A stretch of DNA of 5,808 nt. It comes from Chloroflexota bacterium. Its GTDB lineage: Bacteria > Chloroflexota > Dehalococcoidia > JACQUE01. Shown here one piece after another: positions 1-5,808 of this stretch; the stretch's first letter is position 1; every line of letters begins with the position of its first letter. Under the pieces are notes generated by a model. The model searched no databases. It was not told the DNA's origin and was given only the letters and a program-made list of their open reading frames with translations. The position numbers were made by a program, and so were the translations under genes. The stretch lies in NCBI GenBank assembly GCA_016210425.1, contig JACQUE010000177.1:1-5808 (forward strand), given 5' to 3'.

Positions 1-32
1 CCCTTCGCCCTGCCGGCGATGACCCTCGGCAT
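1..32 (-). CDS. rsmD: Probable RsmD, 16S rRNA (guanine-N2)-methyltransferase, first ten codons only
   Basis: Only the 5' end of this gene is in the window. Reading leftwards from an ATG at 32-30 gives MPRVIAGRAK, then GG of a probable Gly codon. RsmD proteins, which methylate G966 of 16S rRNA during 30S assembly, commonly begin with M-R-V-I-(A/S)-G-x-x-K-G, and this match is nearly exact. An in-frame TAA sits immediately before the ATG, so no upstream start exists in this frame. Ribosome-binding sequence is weak (GCGAGAG just upstream). An extended -10 promoter lies about 50 bp upstream, consistent with a new transcription unit separate from the lipoprotein gene. The call rests on about ten residues, so it is a motif recognition and not a domain-level assignment. 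Confidence 0.6.
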   Translation of the reverse strand, partial: MPRVIAGRAK

Positions 33-80
33 TTACTCTCGCCCGCCATCCCCCACGCTTTACCTCGCGGGCCAATTCCC

Positions 81-89
81 ATTATAGCA
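81..89 (-). promoter_or_regulatory. Extended -10 promoter element facing the rsmD-like start
   Basis: On the minus strand the sequence reads TGCTATAAT, a perfect sigma-70 -10 hexamer preceded by the TG of an extended -10. Transcription would begin near position 74 and leave a leader of roughly 40 nt before the ATG at 32. No good -35 hexamer is visible at the usual 16-18 bp spacing, which fits extended -10 promoters that tolerate a poor -35. In this GC-rich context an exact TATAAT placed between two genes is unlikely to be chance, but no transcription data support it. Confidence 0.55.
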
Positions 90-115
90 CACGCTCTCCA
101 ACACCCTGCTCCCGT

Positions 116-2932
116 CTACTTAGGCATGGCCGCCAGCGCTTGATACGACGGTCGCTGGCTCCAATCGGGGCGCAGGACGCTCCAGGCCGTAATCTCGTCC
201 GTCGGCGCGAGGTTGTAGTTTAGGTTCCAGACGAAGGCACCCTTAACGTACGGGTAGCTTGTCTTAACCATCTCGAAGGCGCGGGTCAGGTATGCAGCCT
301 GGTCAGCCTCGCTGTTATGGCCCGCGTATTCCCACCCGGGGGCCGGCGCGAGCGCCACATTCTCAATGGACGGCCAGCCGAACTCGGTGAACCAAATGGG
401 CTTGCCGGCGTCCCCGAAGGCCGCCATCTTCTCCTGGATCTGCGTGAAGCGCTTGAAGTAGAAGGACGGGTGTCCCTTGAAGCCCTTGTCGCAGTTCTTA
501 CTGCACTGGCCCACCCAGTCGTCAGGCGGGTTATTGGTGATGTTGGCGTGCACTCCGATGACGTCGCTCCATTGCTTGAGCCCCGCCTCGTACATGAGCT
601 GCACATAGTAAACGTCATCTATGGCCTCGGAGTTGTTGATGCCGGTGGGCGTAGGCGCTCCTGAGACCACGATGGCCGACGGGTCGGCCGCCTTTATCGC
701 CTGGTAGGAGCGCTTAAGCATCTCCACGTACTTCGCCGCCTCGCCGGGGCTCACTGAGCCACCCCACTCGCGGGCCAGGTTCTGCTCGTTCCAGACCTCG
801 TAGGCCCCCACCTTACCCGCATAGCGAGCGGCCACGGCGCCCAGGAAGTTGGCCAGTGACTGACAGTCGCCGATGGGGCCACAGGCGGAGCCCCGCGCCC
901 AGCCGGGAACCCCAACCACGCTGAACATGACCTTTGCTCCCTTGGCCTGGGCATTTGCGACCACGCCGTCCATCACGCCCCAGTTGATCTGGCCCGGACC
1001 TCCCGATTCATACTCCTCCCAGCGTATCTGCACCCTCGCCCAGCCGAAGCCAGCGCCGCGCAGGAGGTCGAAGGCCCGCTGGTAGTCGCTCCCCGCGTAG
1101 ACCGCCATGCCATAGGCGAAGCCGGGTATACCAGCAACGGGCTTGGGCGTAGGCGTTGGCGTAGGCGTTGGCACCGTCGTCGGCGTGGGCGTGGCCTGCG
1201 GAGCCTCAGTAGGCGTAGGTGTCGACGGCGTCTTCGTGGCCGTGGCTGCCGGAGTTAACGTCGGTGTCGCCGTCGGCTTGGGTGTCGGTGTGCCGGTGGC
1301 TGTGGCGGTAGGTGTCGCCACCTGCACCACCGAGAGGCTGCTGCCGCCACGGATCACGCCGTCCCCGATGCTCAGTGTCACTTCACAGGGCTGCCCTGTC
1401 TTGGGGACGCTCCAGTTGACCCAGGCCACCCCCTTGGCTGCCAGGCCGCCGTCGCAGCTCTTCCACTCGGCGGTGAACTGGTCCTTGTTAGGCTTACTGA
1501 GCCCCACGGAGCCCTTCTGCCGGAACTCCTGCAGCATCTGCCAGACGGCCCCGCTGCCCGCCTCGCGGCCCGCGTTGTCCACCGCGATGCCTCCGAGGCC
1601 GAACTGTTGCACCAGCCGTAGCTTGTAGGCGATGCTCAATGCGTTTTCCAGCCACACTATGTGCTCGCCGTCCTGCCCTCGAAAGGTGAAGGCCACAGCA
1701 TTCGCGCTGTCGTCCCAGTAGAGGCCGGAGGCCCCGGCATCAGTCAGGATGTTGGGGGCGATCAGGGTTACCGCATCGCCCGGTGCCAGCTTCGTAGGCT
1801 CTTTCGTCGAGATGGTGCTGGCGAGGGCCAAGGCGCTGCTCAATGGATACGACCGCACGCGCTGCCCGGCCTTTTCGTGGCTCTCGGTGCTAACTACCAG
1901 TTGTACCTTCTGGCGCTCCACCTTGCTGGTGACATAGGCAAGGGCCTCCGCCATCCGCTGGGCATACAAGGACTGGTCGACCTCGGCAGTCACCTTGATC
2001 GCGTCGGCGGCGTCGCCCAACGCCGCCATGTCAAAGGCCCCGGTGTCCCACTGATCCCCTGCCTTCCTTGGCAGCGGCACGGAGATGGTCAGCACCCGCC
2101 CAAAGCCGTGAAGCTGCTTAGCGAGGGAGCTTGCGAACTGGGAGAAGGCATCGCGATAGGCAGGCGCGAGGCCCCTATAATCGAGGTCGATGCCCGGAAG
2201 ACCATTGTCAATGACTAGTGAGAAGACGACGTTCAGATGCTTCTCTTGTACCCCATCGGGCCCGAAGATCGCATCGCTGGCCCCGCCGTCTTGGACCGTC
2301 GGCACTATCTTGTACGAGGCTGAGTCGAGGCCGCCCGCCGCCGCGCCCTCTACGGTGCCATCGGGCTTCGCCGTGTACCAGCGAGGGTTCAAGGTGGTGA
2401 GGGCTTTGGCGGCCTCCGGCTCCAGCCCGCCCTTCTGCGGCATCCAGCCCGCTACCTTCATCGCACCCGGCGCCGCCTGCACGACGGCCAACGTGGGCGG
2501 CAGAGAGGCAAGCTCAGCAGAGACCGAGCGGGCATCTTCGGAGAGCGCGCCCGACGCAGCCCATCTCCAGGTGCCATCTTTGTAGCTATAAAGGTCCGGA
2601 AGGCTGCCTGGGGAGACTGGAGCGGTGAGACCCAGGGTAATGCGAACTGCGGAGTTTTTGCCCTCGGATATGGTGAAGCCATAGAGGGGGCTGACGGCCA
2701 TGAGGCCGGCCGGAAGGGCCGGCACATCTTCGTGGCTCTTGGATTTCTTGGCTATCTGTACCTTCTGGCCTGAGGCTAACTGGAGGGCCATCTCGGAGCC
2801 TGACTTCTTGCTACAGCCCGGCAGCAAGAGCCCGACGGCGAGCGCAACAACGGTCAGGCCGACAAAAAGAGAAAGGCCTGGCGTGCCTTTTCGCCAGAGC
2901 CCCTTTGAGAACATTGTCCTATCGCCCCTCAC
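116..2932 (-). CDS. Secreted lipoprotein: GH18-like barrel without catalytic Glu, Thr/Pro linker, C-terminal clan GH-A glycoside hydrolase
   Basis: A 938-residue exported protein. Residues 1-40 form a lipoprotein signal: basic n-region, hydrophobic core from about 19 to 37, then lipobox LPGC with C40 as the predicted lipidated cysteine. Residues about 70-155 are a beta-rich module I cannot name. Residues about 158-473 resemble a GH18 barrel of the YaaH/SleL spore-cortex type: barrel-like AGWMP at 161-165, GIDLDYRG at 247-254, and the family's late segment VWLENALSIAYKLRL at 426-440 followed by FGLGGIAV. The DGxDxDxE catalytic motif ends in R253 where the acid Glu belongs. Residues 475-536 are a small module with C493 and C516. 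Residues 538-598 are a Thr/Pro/Ala linker. Residues about 601-938 are a clan GH-A barrel (GH39/GH5-like) with acid/base WNE (E716) and nucleophile WFTEFGWPS (E850), so probably active on an unknown polysaccharide outside the cell. The GTG start is chosen for the AAGGAGG four bases upstream; an ATG at 2914 is the alternative and keeps the signal peptide intact. It lies 33 nt after recO and may be cotranscribed with it. Confidence 0.85.
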   Translation of the reverse strand: MRGDRTMFSKGLWRKGTPGLSLFVGLTVVALAVGLLLPGCSKKSGSEMALQLASGQKVQIAKKSKSHEDVPALPAGLMAVSPLYGFTISEGKNSAVRITLGLTAPVSPGSLPDLYSYKDGTWRWAASGALSEDARSVSAELASLPPTLAVVQAAPGAMKVAGWMPQKGGLEPEAAKALTTLNPRWYTAKPDGTVEGAAAGGLDSASYKIVPTVQDGGASDAIFGPDGVQEKHLNVVFSLVIDNGLPGIDLDYRGLAPAYRDAFSQFASSLAKQLHGFGRVLTISVPLPRKAGDQWDTGAFDMAALGDAADAIKVTAEVDQSLYAQRMAEALAYVTSKVERQKVQLVVSTESHEKAGQRVRSYPLSSALALASTISTKEPTKLAPGDAVTLIAPNILTDAGASGLYWDDSANAVAFTFRGQDGEHIVWLENALSIAYKLRLVQQFGLGGIAVDNAGREAGSGAVWQMLQEFRQKGSVGLSKPNKDQFTAEWKSCDGGLAAKGVAWVNWSVPKTGQPCEVTLSIGDGVIRGGSSLSVVQVATPTATATGTPTPKPTATPTLTPAATATKTPSTPTPTEAPQATPTPTTVPTPTPTPTPKPVAGIPGFAYGMAVYAGSDYQRAFDLLRGAGFGWARVQIRWEEYESGGPGQINWGVMDGVVANAQAKGAKVMFSVVGVPGWARGSACGPIGDCQSLANFLGAVAARYAGKVGAYEVWNEQNLAREWGGSVSPGEAAKYVEMLKRSYQAIKAADPSAIVVSGAPTPTGINNSEAIDDVYYVQLMYEAGLKQWSDVIGVHANITNNPPDDWVGQCSKNCDKGFKGHPSFYFKRFTQIQEKMAAFGDAGKPIWFTEFGWPSIENVALAPAPGWEYAGHNSEADQAAYLTRAFEMVKTSYPYVKGAFVWNLNYNLAPTDEITAWSVLRPDWSQRPSYQALAAMPK
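1139..1321 (-). repeat. Low-complexity Thr/Pro linker coding repeat
   Basis: This segment encodes residues about 538-598 of the lipoprotein, almost entirely Thr, Pro and Ala with a few Lys, Ser, Glu, Gln, Val and Gly. On the plus strand it appears as degenerate hexamers of the GGCGTA/GGCGTT/GGTGTC type. The cleanest part is 1146-1172, where the 12-mer GGCGTAGGCGTT occurs twice in tandem followed by GGC. Protein linkers of this kind are flexible, exposed spacers between extracellular domains. Here it separates the GH18-like half from the GH-A barrel. The tandem DNA is prone to slippage, so linker length may vary between strains. Confidence 0.85.
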
Positions 2933-2936
2933 TGGT

Positions 2937-2943
2937 CCTCCTT
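2937..2943 (-). promoter_or_regulatory. Strong Shine-Dalgarno deciding the GTG start of the lipoprotein gene
   Basis: The minus strand reads AAGGAGG followed by ACCA and then GTG at 2932-2930, a four-base spacer. The competing ATG at 2914 would be 22 bases from this site, too far for normal use, and has only GAGGGG about ten bases upstream. This is the best ribosome-binding site seen in the window and suggests the lipoprotein is translated independently of recO even if on the same transcript. Confidence 0.65.
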
Positions 2944-2965
2944 CTGTGCCTCGGAGCGCCCCCGC

Positions 2966-3745
2966 CTACCTTGCCCGACTCCGCCCCTCCTCCTGATGCA
3001 GCATCTCCACAAAGGCAGCCGACTTTATCTCTTGCTCCAGCAGGTATCTTATGTACTCCCTGGCCCGTAGCGCAAGCTCTTTTAGCTGTGGTTGCGGTAT
3101 CTTAAGCGAATCCATCTCAGCGATATCGACCGCCTGAAGACGGCGCAGCCACTGAAGCGCGGCCACTGAAAGAGGATAAACGATGGGCTCCTCGCTCCTG
3201 CAAAAGGGACAGAGCAGGCCGCCGGCGCTGGGGCTGAAGTAGTTGCCGCCGGAGGCTGGGGCCCGGCCACAGCGCAAGCAGCTATCCAGATGAGGACGAT
3301 AGCCGAGCCTTTCGAGGAGTTGTACCTCAAAGAAACGCAGCGCCGACTCCGGGTCTTCGGCTTGCCCAAGCAAGTGCAACATGGCCGAGAACAGCCGAAA
3401 AAGGCCTGGGTTCTCCAGACCCTCGGAGGTAAACCGCTCTACAAGCTCCACGGCGTACAAGGCCAGGCTCATCCGCCGAAGGTCCTGGCGCAACGGCCAG
3501 AAGCCCTCTATGGTCTGCGCCTGGGTGATTACATCGAGGTTCTGGCCCTGGGCCAGCATCAGAGAGGTGTGGGTGAATGGCTCCAGGTGACCGCTAAGAC
3601 GACTTCCGGGGCGGCGTACGCCCTTGGCGACCCCTCGCATCTTGCCCAGGTAGGGGGTATAGCAGGTGATGATGCGGTCGGCCTCGCCCAGCTTCGACTG
3701 CTTCAGGACGATGGCCTCGGTTTTGTAGACCCTTGGCGCTCTCAT
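2966..3745 (-). CDS. recO: DNA repair protein RecO
   Basis: RecO binds SSB-coated single-stranded DNA and, with RecR, promotes loading of RecA for gap repair and daughter-strand recombination. The 259-residue product (normal length is about 230-270) begins with the typical OB-fold sequence: KTEAIVLKQ at residues 8-16, GEADRIITCYTP at 20-31, and KGVRRPGSRLSGHLEPF at 41-57. A helical C-terminal domain follows. A complete zinc site is present: C156-x2-C159 (CLRCG) and C179-x2-C182 (CPFC). The ATG at 3745 is preferred because its ATGA overlaps the stop of a short upstream ORF and the protein then starts as RecO family members do. A GTG nine bases upstream (3754) is also in frame, but has no visible Shine-Dalgarno. 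A TAG precedes both starts in frame. It follows recR in the operon. Confidence 0.93.
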   Translation of the reverse strand: MRAPRVYKTEAIVLKQSKLGEADRIITCYTPYLGKMRGVAKGVRRPGSRLSGHLEPFTHTSLMLAQGQNLDVITQAQTIEGFWPLRQDLRRMSLALYAVELVERFTSEGLENPGLFRLFSAMLHLLGQAEDPESALRFFEVQLLERLGYRPHLDSCLRCGRAPASGGNYFSPSAGGLLCPFCRSEEPIVYPLSVAALQWLRRLQAVDIAEMDSLKIPQPQLKELALRAREYIRYLLEQEIKSAAFVEMLHQEEGRSRAR

Positions 3746-3822
3746 GCCTTCCACCAGCAGGTCAAACGGCTTTCTCCCATAAAGGCAGCAGCAATGGCAA
3801 CGAGAGCAAGCCGCTGACTCAT
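3742..3822 (-). CDS. Possible 26-residue leader peptide between recR and recO
   Basis: An ATG five bases after the recR stop opens a 26-codon frame encoding MSQRLALVAIAAAFMGESRL followed by TCWWKA. It ends in TGA at 3744-3742, overlapping the recO ATG in the classical ATGA arrangement. AAGGGG lies 11 bases upstream within the recR end, a tolerable ribosome-binding spacing. The first half is hydrophobic (LALVAIAAAF). I recognise no family. It may be a translated coupling leader that delivers ribosomes to recO, or a chance frame in a 73-82 nt spacer. Its small size means composition cannot decide the matter. Confidence 0.22.
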   Translation of the reverse strand: MSQRLALVAIAAAFMGESRLTCWWKA

Positions 3823-3827
3823 GCTAA

Positions 3828-4448
3828 CTATATCCCCTTCATCTCCATGCGGCCCTCCAAGGCCCGCGCCAGGGTGATCTCGTCGGCGTACTCCAGGTCT
3901 CCGCCCATCGGCAGGCCCCGGGCCAGGCGCGTGACGCGTATGCCCAGCGGGGCGATGAGCCGTTGCAGATACATGGCCGTCGCCTCGCCCTGCAGGTTGG
4001 GGTTGGTAGCCAGGATGACCTCGCTGAACGTGTTATGGCGCAGGCGGGCCAGCAACTCCCGTATCTTGAGCTCCTCCGGCCCGATGCCGTCCATAGGAGA
4101 AATAACGCCATGCAGGACGTGATAGAGGCCGTCGTACTGACGCGTGCGCTCCAGGGCCAGGATGTCCAGGGGCTCCTCCACCACGCAGATGCGCCCCCGG
4201 TCGCGCCCCTCGCTGCAGCAGATGGGGCATGGGTCCGTCTCGGCGACGTTCTGGCAAATGGAGCAGAGTACGACCCGCTCTTTGACCTCCAGGATGGCTT
4301 CGGCGAGGGCTTTCGCCTGCTCGGGAGGCATTCGCAGGAGGTGGTAGGCAAGGCGCTGGGCGCTCTTGGGGCCGATACCCGGCAGCCTGTTGAACTCCTC
4401 TATGAGGCGCGCTACGGGCTTGGCAACGGGTATGTAGTGGTTGTTCAA
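3828..4448 (-). CDS. recR: Recombination mediator protein RecR
   Basis: RecR forms a ring-like clamp that works with RecO (and RecF) to replace SSB with RecA at gaps. The 206-residue product is full length (family about 195-205). In order: helix-hairpin-helix [17 protein letters not shown] at 22-38; a four-cysteine zinc finger C62-x2-C65 and C74-x2-C77 (CSIC, CPIC); a Toprim domain from about 85 to 180 with [13 protein letters not shown] and the hallmark [15 protein letters not shown] at 147-161; and the conserved tail [20 protein letters not shown]. The start is TTG at 4448: it is preceded by CAGGG with a five-base spacer, the frame upstream is closed by TGA without an ATG or GTG, and no start lies between it and the conserved region. 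It sits 16 nt after ebfC, as in the common dnaX-ebfC-recR arrangement. Confidence 0.97.
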   Translation of the reverse strand: MNNHYIPVAKPVARLIEEFNRLPGIGPKSAQRLAYHLLRMPPEQAKALAEAILEVKERVVLCSICQNVAETDPCPICCSEGRDRGRICVVEEPLDILALERTRQYDGLYHVLHGVISPMDGIGPEELKIRELLARLRHNTFSEVILATNPNLQGEATAMYLQRLIAPLGIRVTRLARGLPMGGDLEYADEITLARALEGRMEMKGI

Positions 4449-4464
4449 GACAGCCCTGGCCTCA

Positions 4465-4770
4465 CTACATCAGGCCGGGGATCTTCAGGCCACCCGTGAT
4501 GGCGCTCAGGCGGCTGCCGGCAAGCTGCCGCGACTTCTCCAGGGCCTCGTTAACCGCCGCCGTTATCAGGTCCTGCAGGATCTCCGTATCGCTGGGGTCG
4601 ACGGCCTCCGGCGCGATCTTGATGCCTAGGACCTTCTGCTGGCCGTTCATCGTCACCGTCACCACGCCGCCGCCGACGCTCGCCTCGACGGTCGCCGTCT
4701 CCAGCTCCTCCTGTATCTTCGCCAGACGGGCCTGGAGCTGCTGGGCCTGCCGCAACATATCTCGGTTCAT
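4465..4770 (-). CDS. ebfC: Nucleoid-associated protein, YbaB/EbfC family
   Basis: A 101-residue DNA-binding protein of the YbaB/EbfC family, members of which are dimers that bind DNA and associate with the nucleoid. Visible hallmarks are the N-terminal helical segment [19 protein letters not shown] (residues 5-23), the central strand pair [20 protein letters not shown] (28-47), [14 protein letters not shown] (48-61), the helix [20 protein letters not shown], and the C-terminal Gly-rich tail ending GGLKIPGLM. Length is typical. The ATG directly abuts the dnaX TAG (TAGATG). AAGG lies seven bases upstream inside dnaX, so translation is probably coupled to dnaX. The position between dnaX and recR is the widely conserved one. 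Confidence 0.96.
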   Translation of the reverse strand: MNRDMLRQAQQLQARLAKIQEELETATVEASVGGGVVTVTMNGQQKVLGIKIAPEAVDPSDTEILQDLITAAVNEALEKSRQLAGSRLSAITGGLKIPGLM

Positions 4771-5808
4771 CTATGGACCTTCTTTCTCGTAGACTACCCT
4801 ACCGCCCATCTCCTGTACCGCCCGCACCAGGTGCCCTCCGCCCACAACGGGTGGGTTCGGCTTCCTCTCGCGGGAGCTGAGTATGCAACGTAGCTGATAG
4901 GGAGCGCCCAGGACGTGGGTGAGGGCCTGCTCCACCAGCCGCTTGTTCTCCGGCATCTCCACCTTCTCTTTGTGGAACGCATGATAGAAGCCCAGCACCA
5001 CCGTATTGTCATCGATGCGCTCCGGCTGGCATGAGCCCCGCAGCCAGGCATCGATGGCGGTTTTCCCACCTATGGACCGCAACTGGTCCAGGAAGCCGTT
5101 CTTCCAGATGCTGACCAGATAGTCGAAGGCCAGGGAGCCCACCATTGGCTGCTCCGGCTTTGGGGGCAGCTCACCCTTATGGGCCACCGCCGACGGCGCA
5201 GGCTCGGCCTTGCGTGCCATCCCCTCTCCCGGCGCTCGATACGGCTCCCGCGGCCGCTCCATGCTGGGCGAGGCCACCGGCCGGCGTTGAGGTGGCGCCT
5301 CCTTTGCGGGCTCATCGGGGTCGGCTTGGCCGGCATAGGCGGCCAAAGCAAGCTCCAGGGGCAGCGAGGTGTGGGTATCCCAGCGCATGTCAAGCTGGGC
5401 GAACTGCCGCACCGCCCTCGTTATCTCATCGAAGCTGACCTTCGCCACAGCATCCTTTATGTCAACGATGGCATCCGCCGGCAGGTCCACCGTCTCCGGC
5501 ACCCCGGCCTTCACCAGCAACGCCGCCCGCAGGTATTCCACCAGCTCGCGATTGAACTGGCGCAGGTCTAGGCCGTCATTGGTCACGTCGTTGATGGTCC
5601 GTAGGCCCGCCCCCAGGTCCCGGGCCAGTATGTGCCGCGCCAAGTCTCGTACCCTGGCGTCGCTGGTTATACCCAGGAGCTCGCGGGCCTGAGCAGCGGT
5701 CAGCGGCGAGCCGTAGTAGGAGTGGAGCTGCTGCAACAGGTTCTCGGCGTCACGCAGGCTGCCCGTAGCACTCCTGGCGATGAGATTGAGCGCCTCCACC
5801 TCCGCCTC
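4771..5808 (-). CDS. dnaX: DNA polymerase III subunit gamma/tau, C-terminal 345 residues (5' end outside window)
   Basis: DnaX is the ATPase subunit of the clamp loader, which places the sliding clamp on primed DNA and tethers polymerase cores. The frame is open to the window edge, where it reads EAEVEALNLI, so about 200 N-terminal residues (Walker A, zinc module, sensor 1) are missing. Visible are the sensor 2 motif GSLRDAENLLQQL at about residues 16-28, the helical collar domain (about 35-160), and a Pro/Ala/Arg/Lys-rich linker (about 163-222, with DEPAKEAPPQRRP). A C-terminal globular domain (about 223-345) follows, resembling the tau tail of Gram-positive and Chloroflexota DnaX, with W235, the GFYHAFHKEKVE segment and LVEQAL. 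I see no A-AAA-AAG-type slippery run in the visible part, so there is no sign of a programmed frameshift making gamma here. It heads the operon with ebfC, recR and recO. Confidence 0.95.
   Translation of the reverse strand, partial: EAEVEALNLIARSATGSLRDAENLLQQLHSYYGSPLTAAQARELLGITSDARVRDLARHILARDLGAGLRTINDVTNDGLDLRQFNRELVEYLRAALLVKAGVPETVDLPADAIVDIKDAVAKVSFDEITRAVRQFAQLDMRWDTHTSLPLELALAAYAGQADPDEPAKEAPPQRRPVASPSMERPREPYRAPGEGMARKAEPAPSAVAHKGELPPKPEQPMVGSLAFDYLVSIWKNGFLDQLRSIGGKTAIDAWLRGSCQPERIDDNTVVLGFYHAFHKEKVEMPENKRLVEQALTHVLGAPYQLRCILSSRERKPNPPVVGGGHLVRAVQEMGGRVVYEKEGP
4778..4781 (-). promoter_or_regulatory. Ribosome-binding site of ebfC inside the dnaX end
   Basis: AAGG within AAGAAGGTCC lies seven bases before the ebfC ATG and inside the last codons of dnaX. 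Together with the abutting TAGATG junction it supports both the chosen start and translational coupling. Confidence 0.5.

Noticed and set aside
70..81. GGGCCAATTCCC near-palindrome as a terminator or operator
   Set aside because: Imperfect, very short and without a U-run; it overlaps the region just after the -10 element and is not persuasive as a hairpin or binding site.
1139..1321. Possible CRISPR or regulatory repeat array
   Set aside because: Units are degenerate hexamers in phase with Thr-Pro codons, with no spacer structure; explained by the protein linker.
1143..1628. Plus-strand frame encoding Gly-Val repeats (MGVGVGVGVG...)
   Set aside because: It is the exact antisense of the Thr/Pro linker and adjoining lipoprotein sequence; no ribosome-binding site or recognisable domain.
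1661..2218. Plus-strand 185-codon frame
   Set aside because: Antisense to the GH18-like domain of a well-supported gene; composition looks like a GC-rich shadow frame.
3755..3775. TTGACC upstream of recO as a -35 box
   Set aside because: No plausible -10 hexamer occurs 16-18 bp downstream, and the position would put the transcript start inside recO.
3755..3825. Cys-rich in-frame N-terminal extension of recO (CSRCHCCC)
   Set aside because: No ATG, GTG or TTG lies in this frame between the upstream TAG and the GTG at 3754, and RecO proteins do not carry such an extension.
3963..4499. Plus-strand 178-codon frame opposite recR
   Set aside because: recR is unambiguous by helix-hairpin-helix, zinc finger and Toprim motifs; this frame has no family resemblance.

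Overview
The window is GC-rich bacterial DNA in which every gene I can support lies on the minus strand, so it is best read from position 5808 down to 1. The organism is probably a member of the Chloroflexota, perhaps Dehalococcoidia-like. This is an inference from the gene order dnaX-ebfC-recR-recO, the frequent GTG/TTG starts, and a secreted lipoprotein with a long Thr-Pro linker. No 16S gene or other decisive marker is present.

Right half (5808 to 2966): a compact replication and repair cluster. It holds the C-terminal part of dnaX (clamp loader tau subunit, cut by the window edge), ebfC (YbaB-type nucleoid-associated protein), recR and recO. Gaps are very small: dnaX TAG is followed directly by the ebfC ATG, ebfC-recR is 16 nt, and recR-recO is 73-82 nt. 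The recR-recO gap holds a possible 26-codon leader ORF whose stop overlaps the recO ATG. RecO and RecR load RecA onto SSB-coated single-stranded DNA, and DnaX organises the replicative polymerase, so this is a replication-fork maintenance operon.

Left half (2932 to 116): one 938-residue secreted lipoprotein begins 33 nt after recO with a strong Shine-Dalgarno. It reads as lipoprotein signal, beta-rich module, GH18-like barrel lacking its catalytic glutamate, small Cys-containing module, Thr/Pro linker, and clan GH-A glycosidase barrel with both catalytic glutamates. It is the accessory-looking gene of the window and the most interesting one.

Left edge (115 to 1): a short intergenic region with an extended -10 promoter (TGCTATAAT) firing leftwards, then the first ten codons of a gene starting MPRVIAGRAKG, which matches the N-terminus of RsmD (16S rRNA G966 methyltransferase). 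I see no tRNA, rRNA, CRISPR array, insertion sequence or convincing rho-independent terminator.
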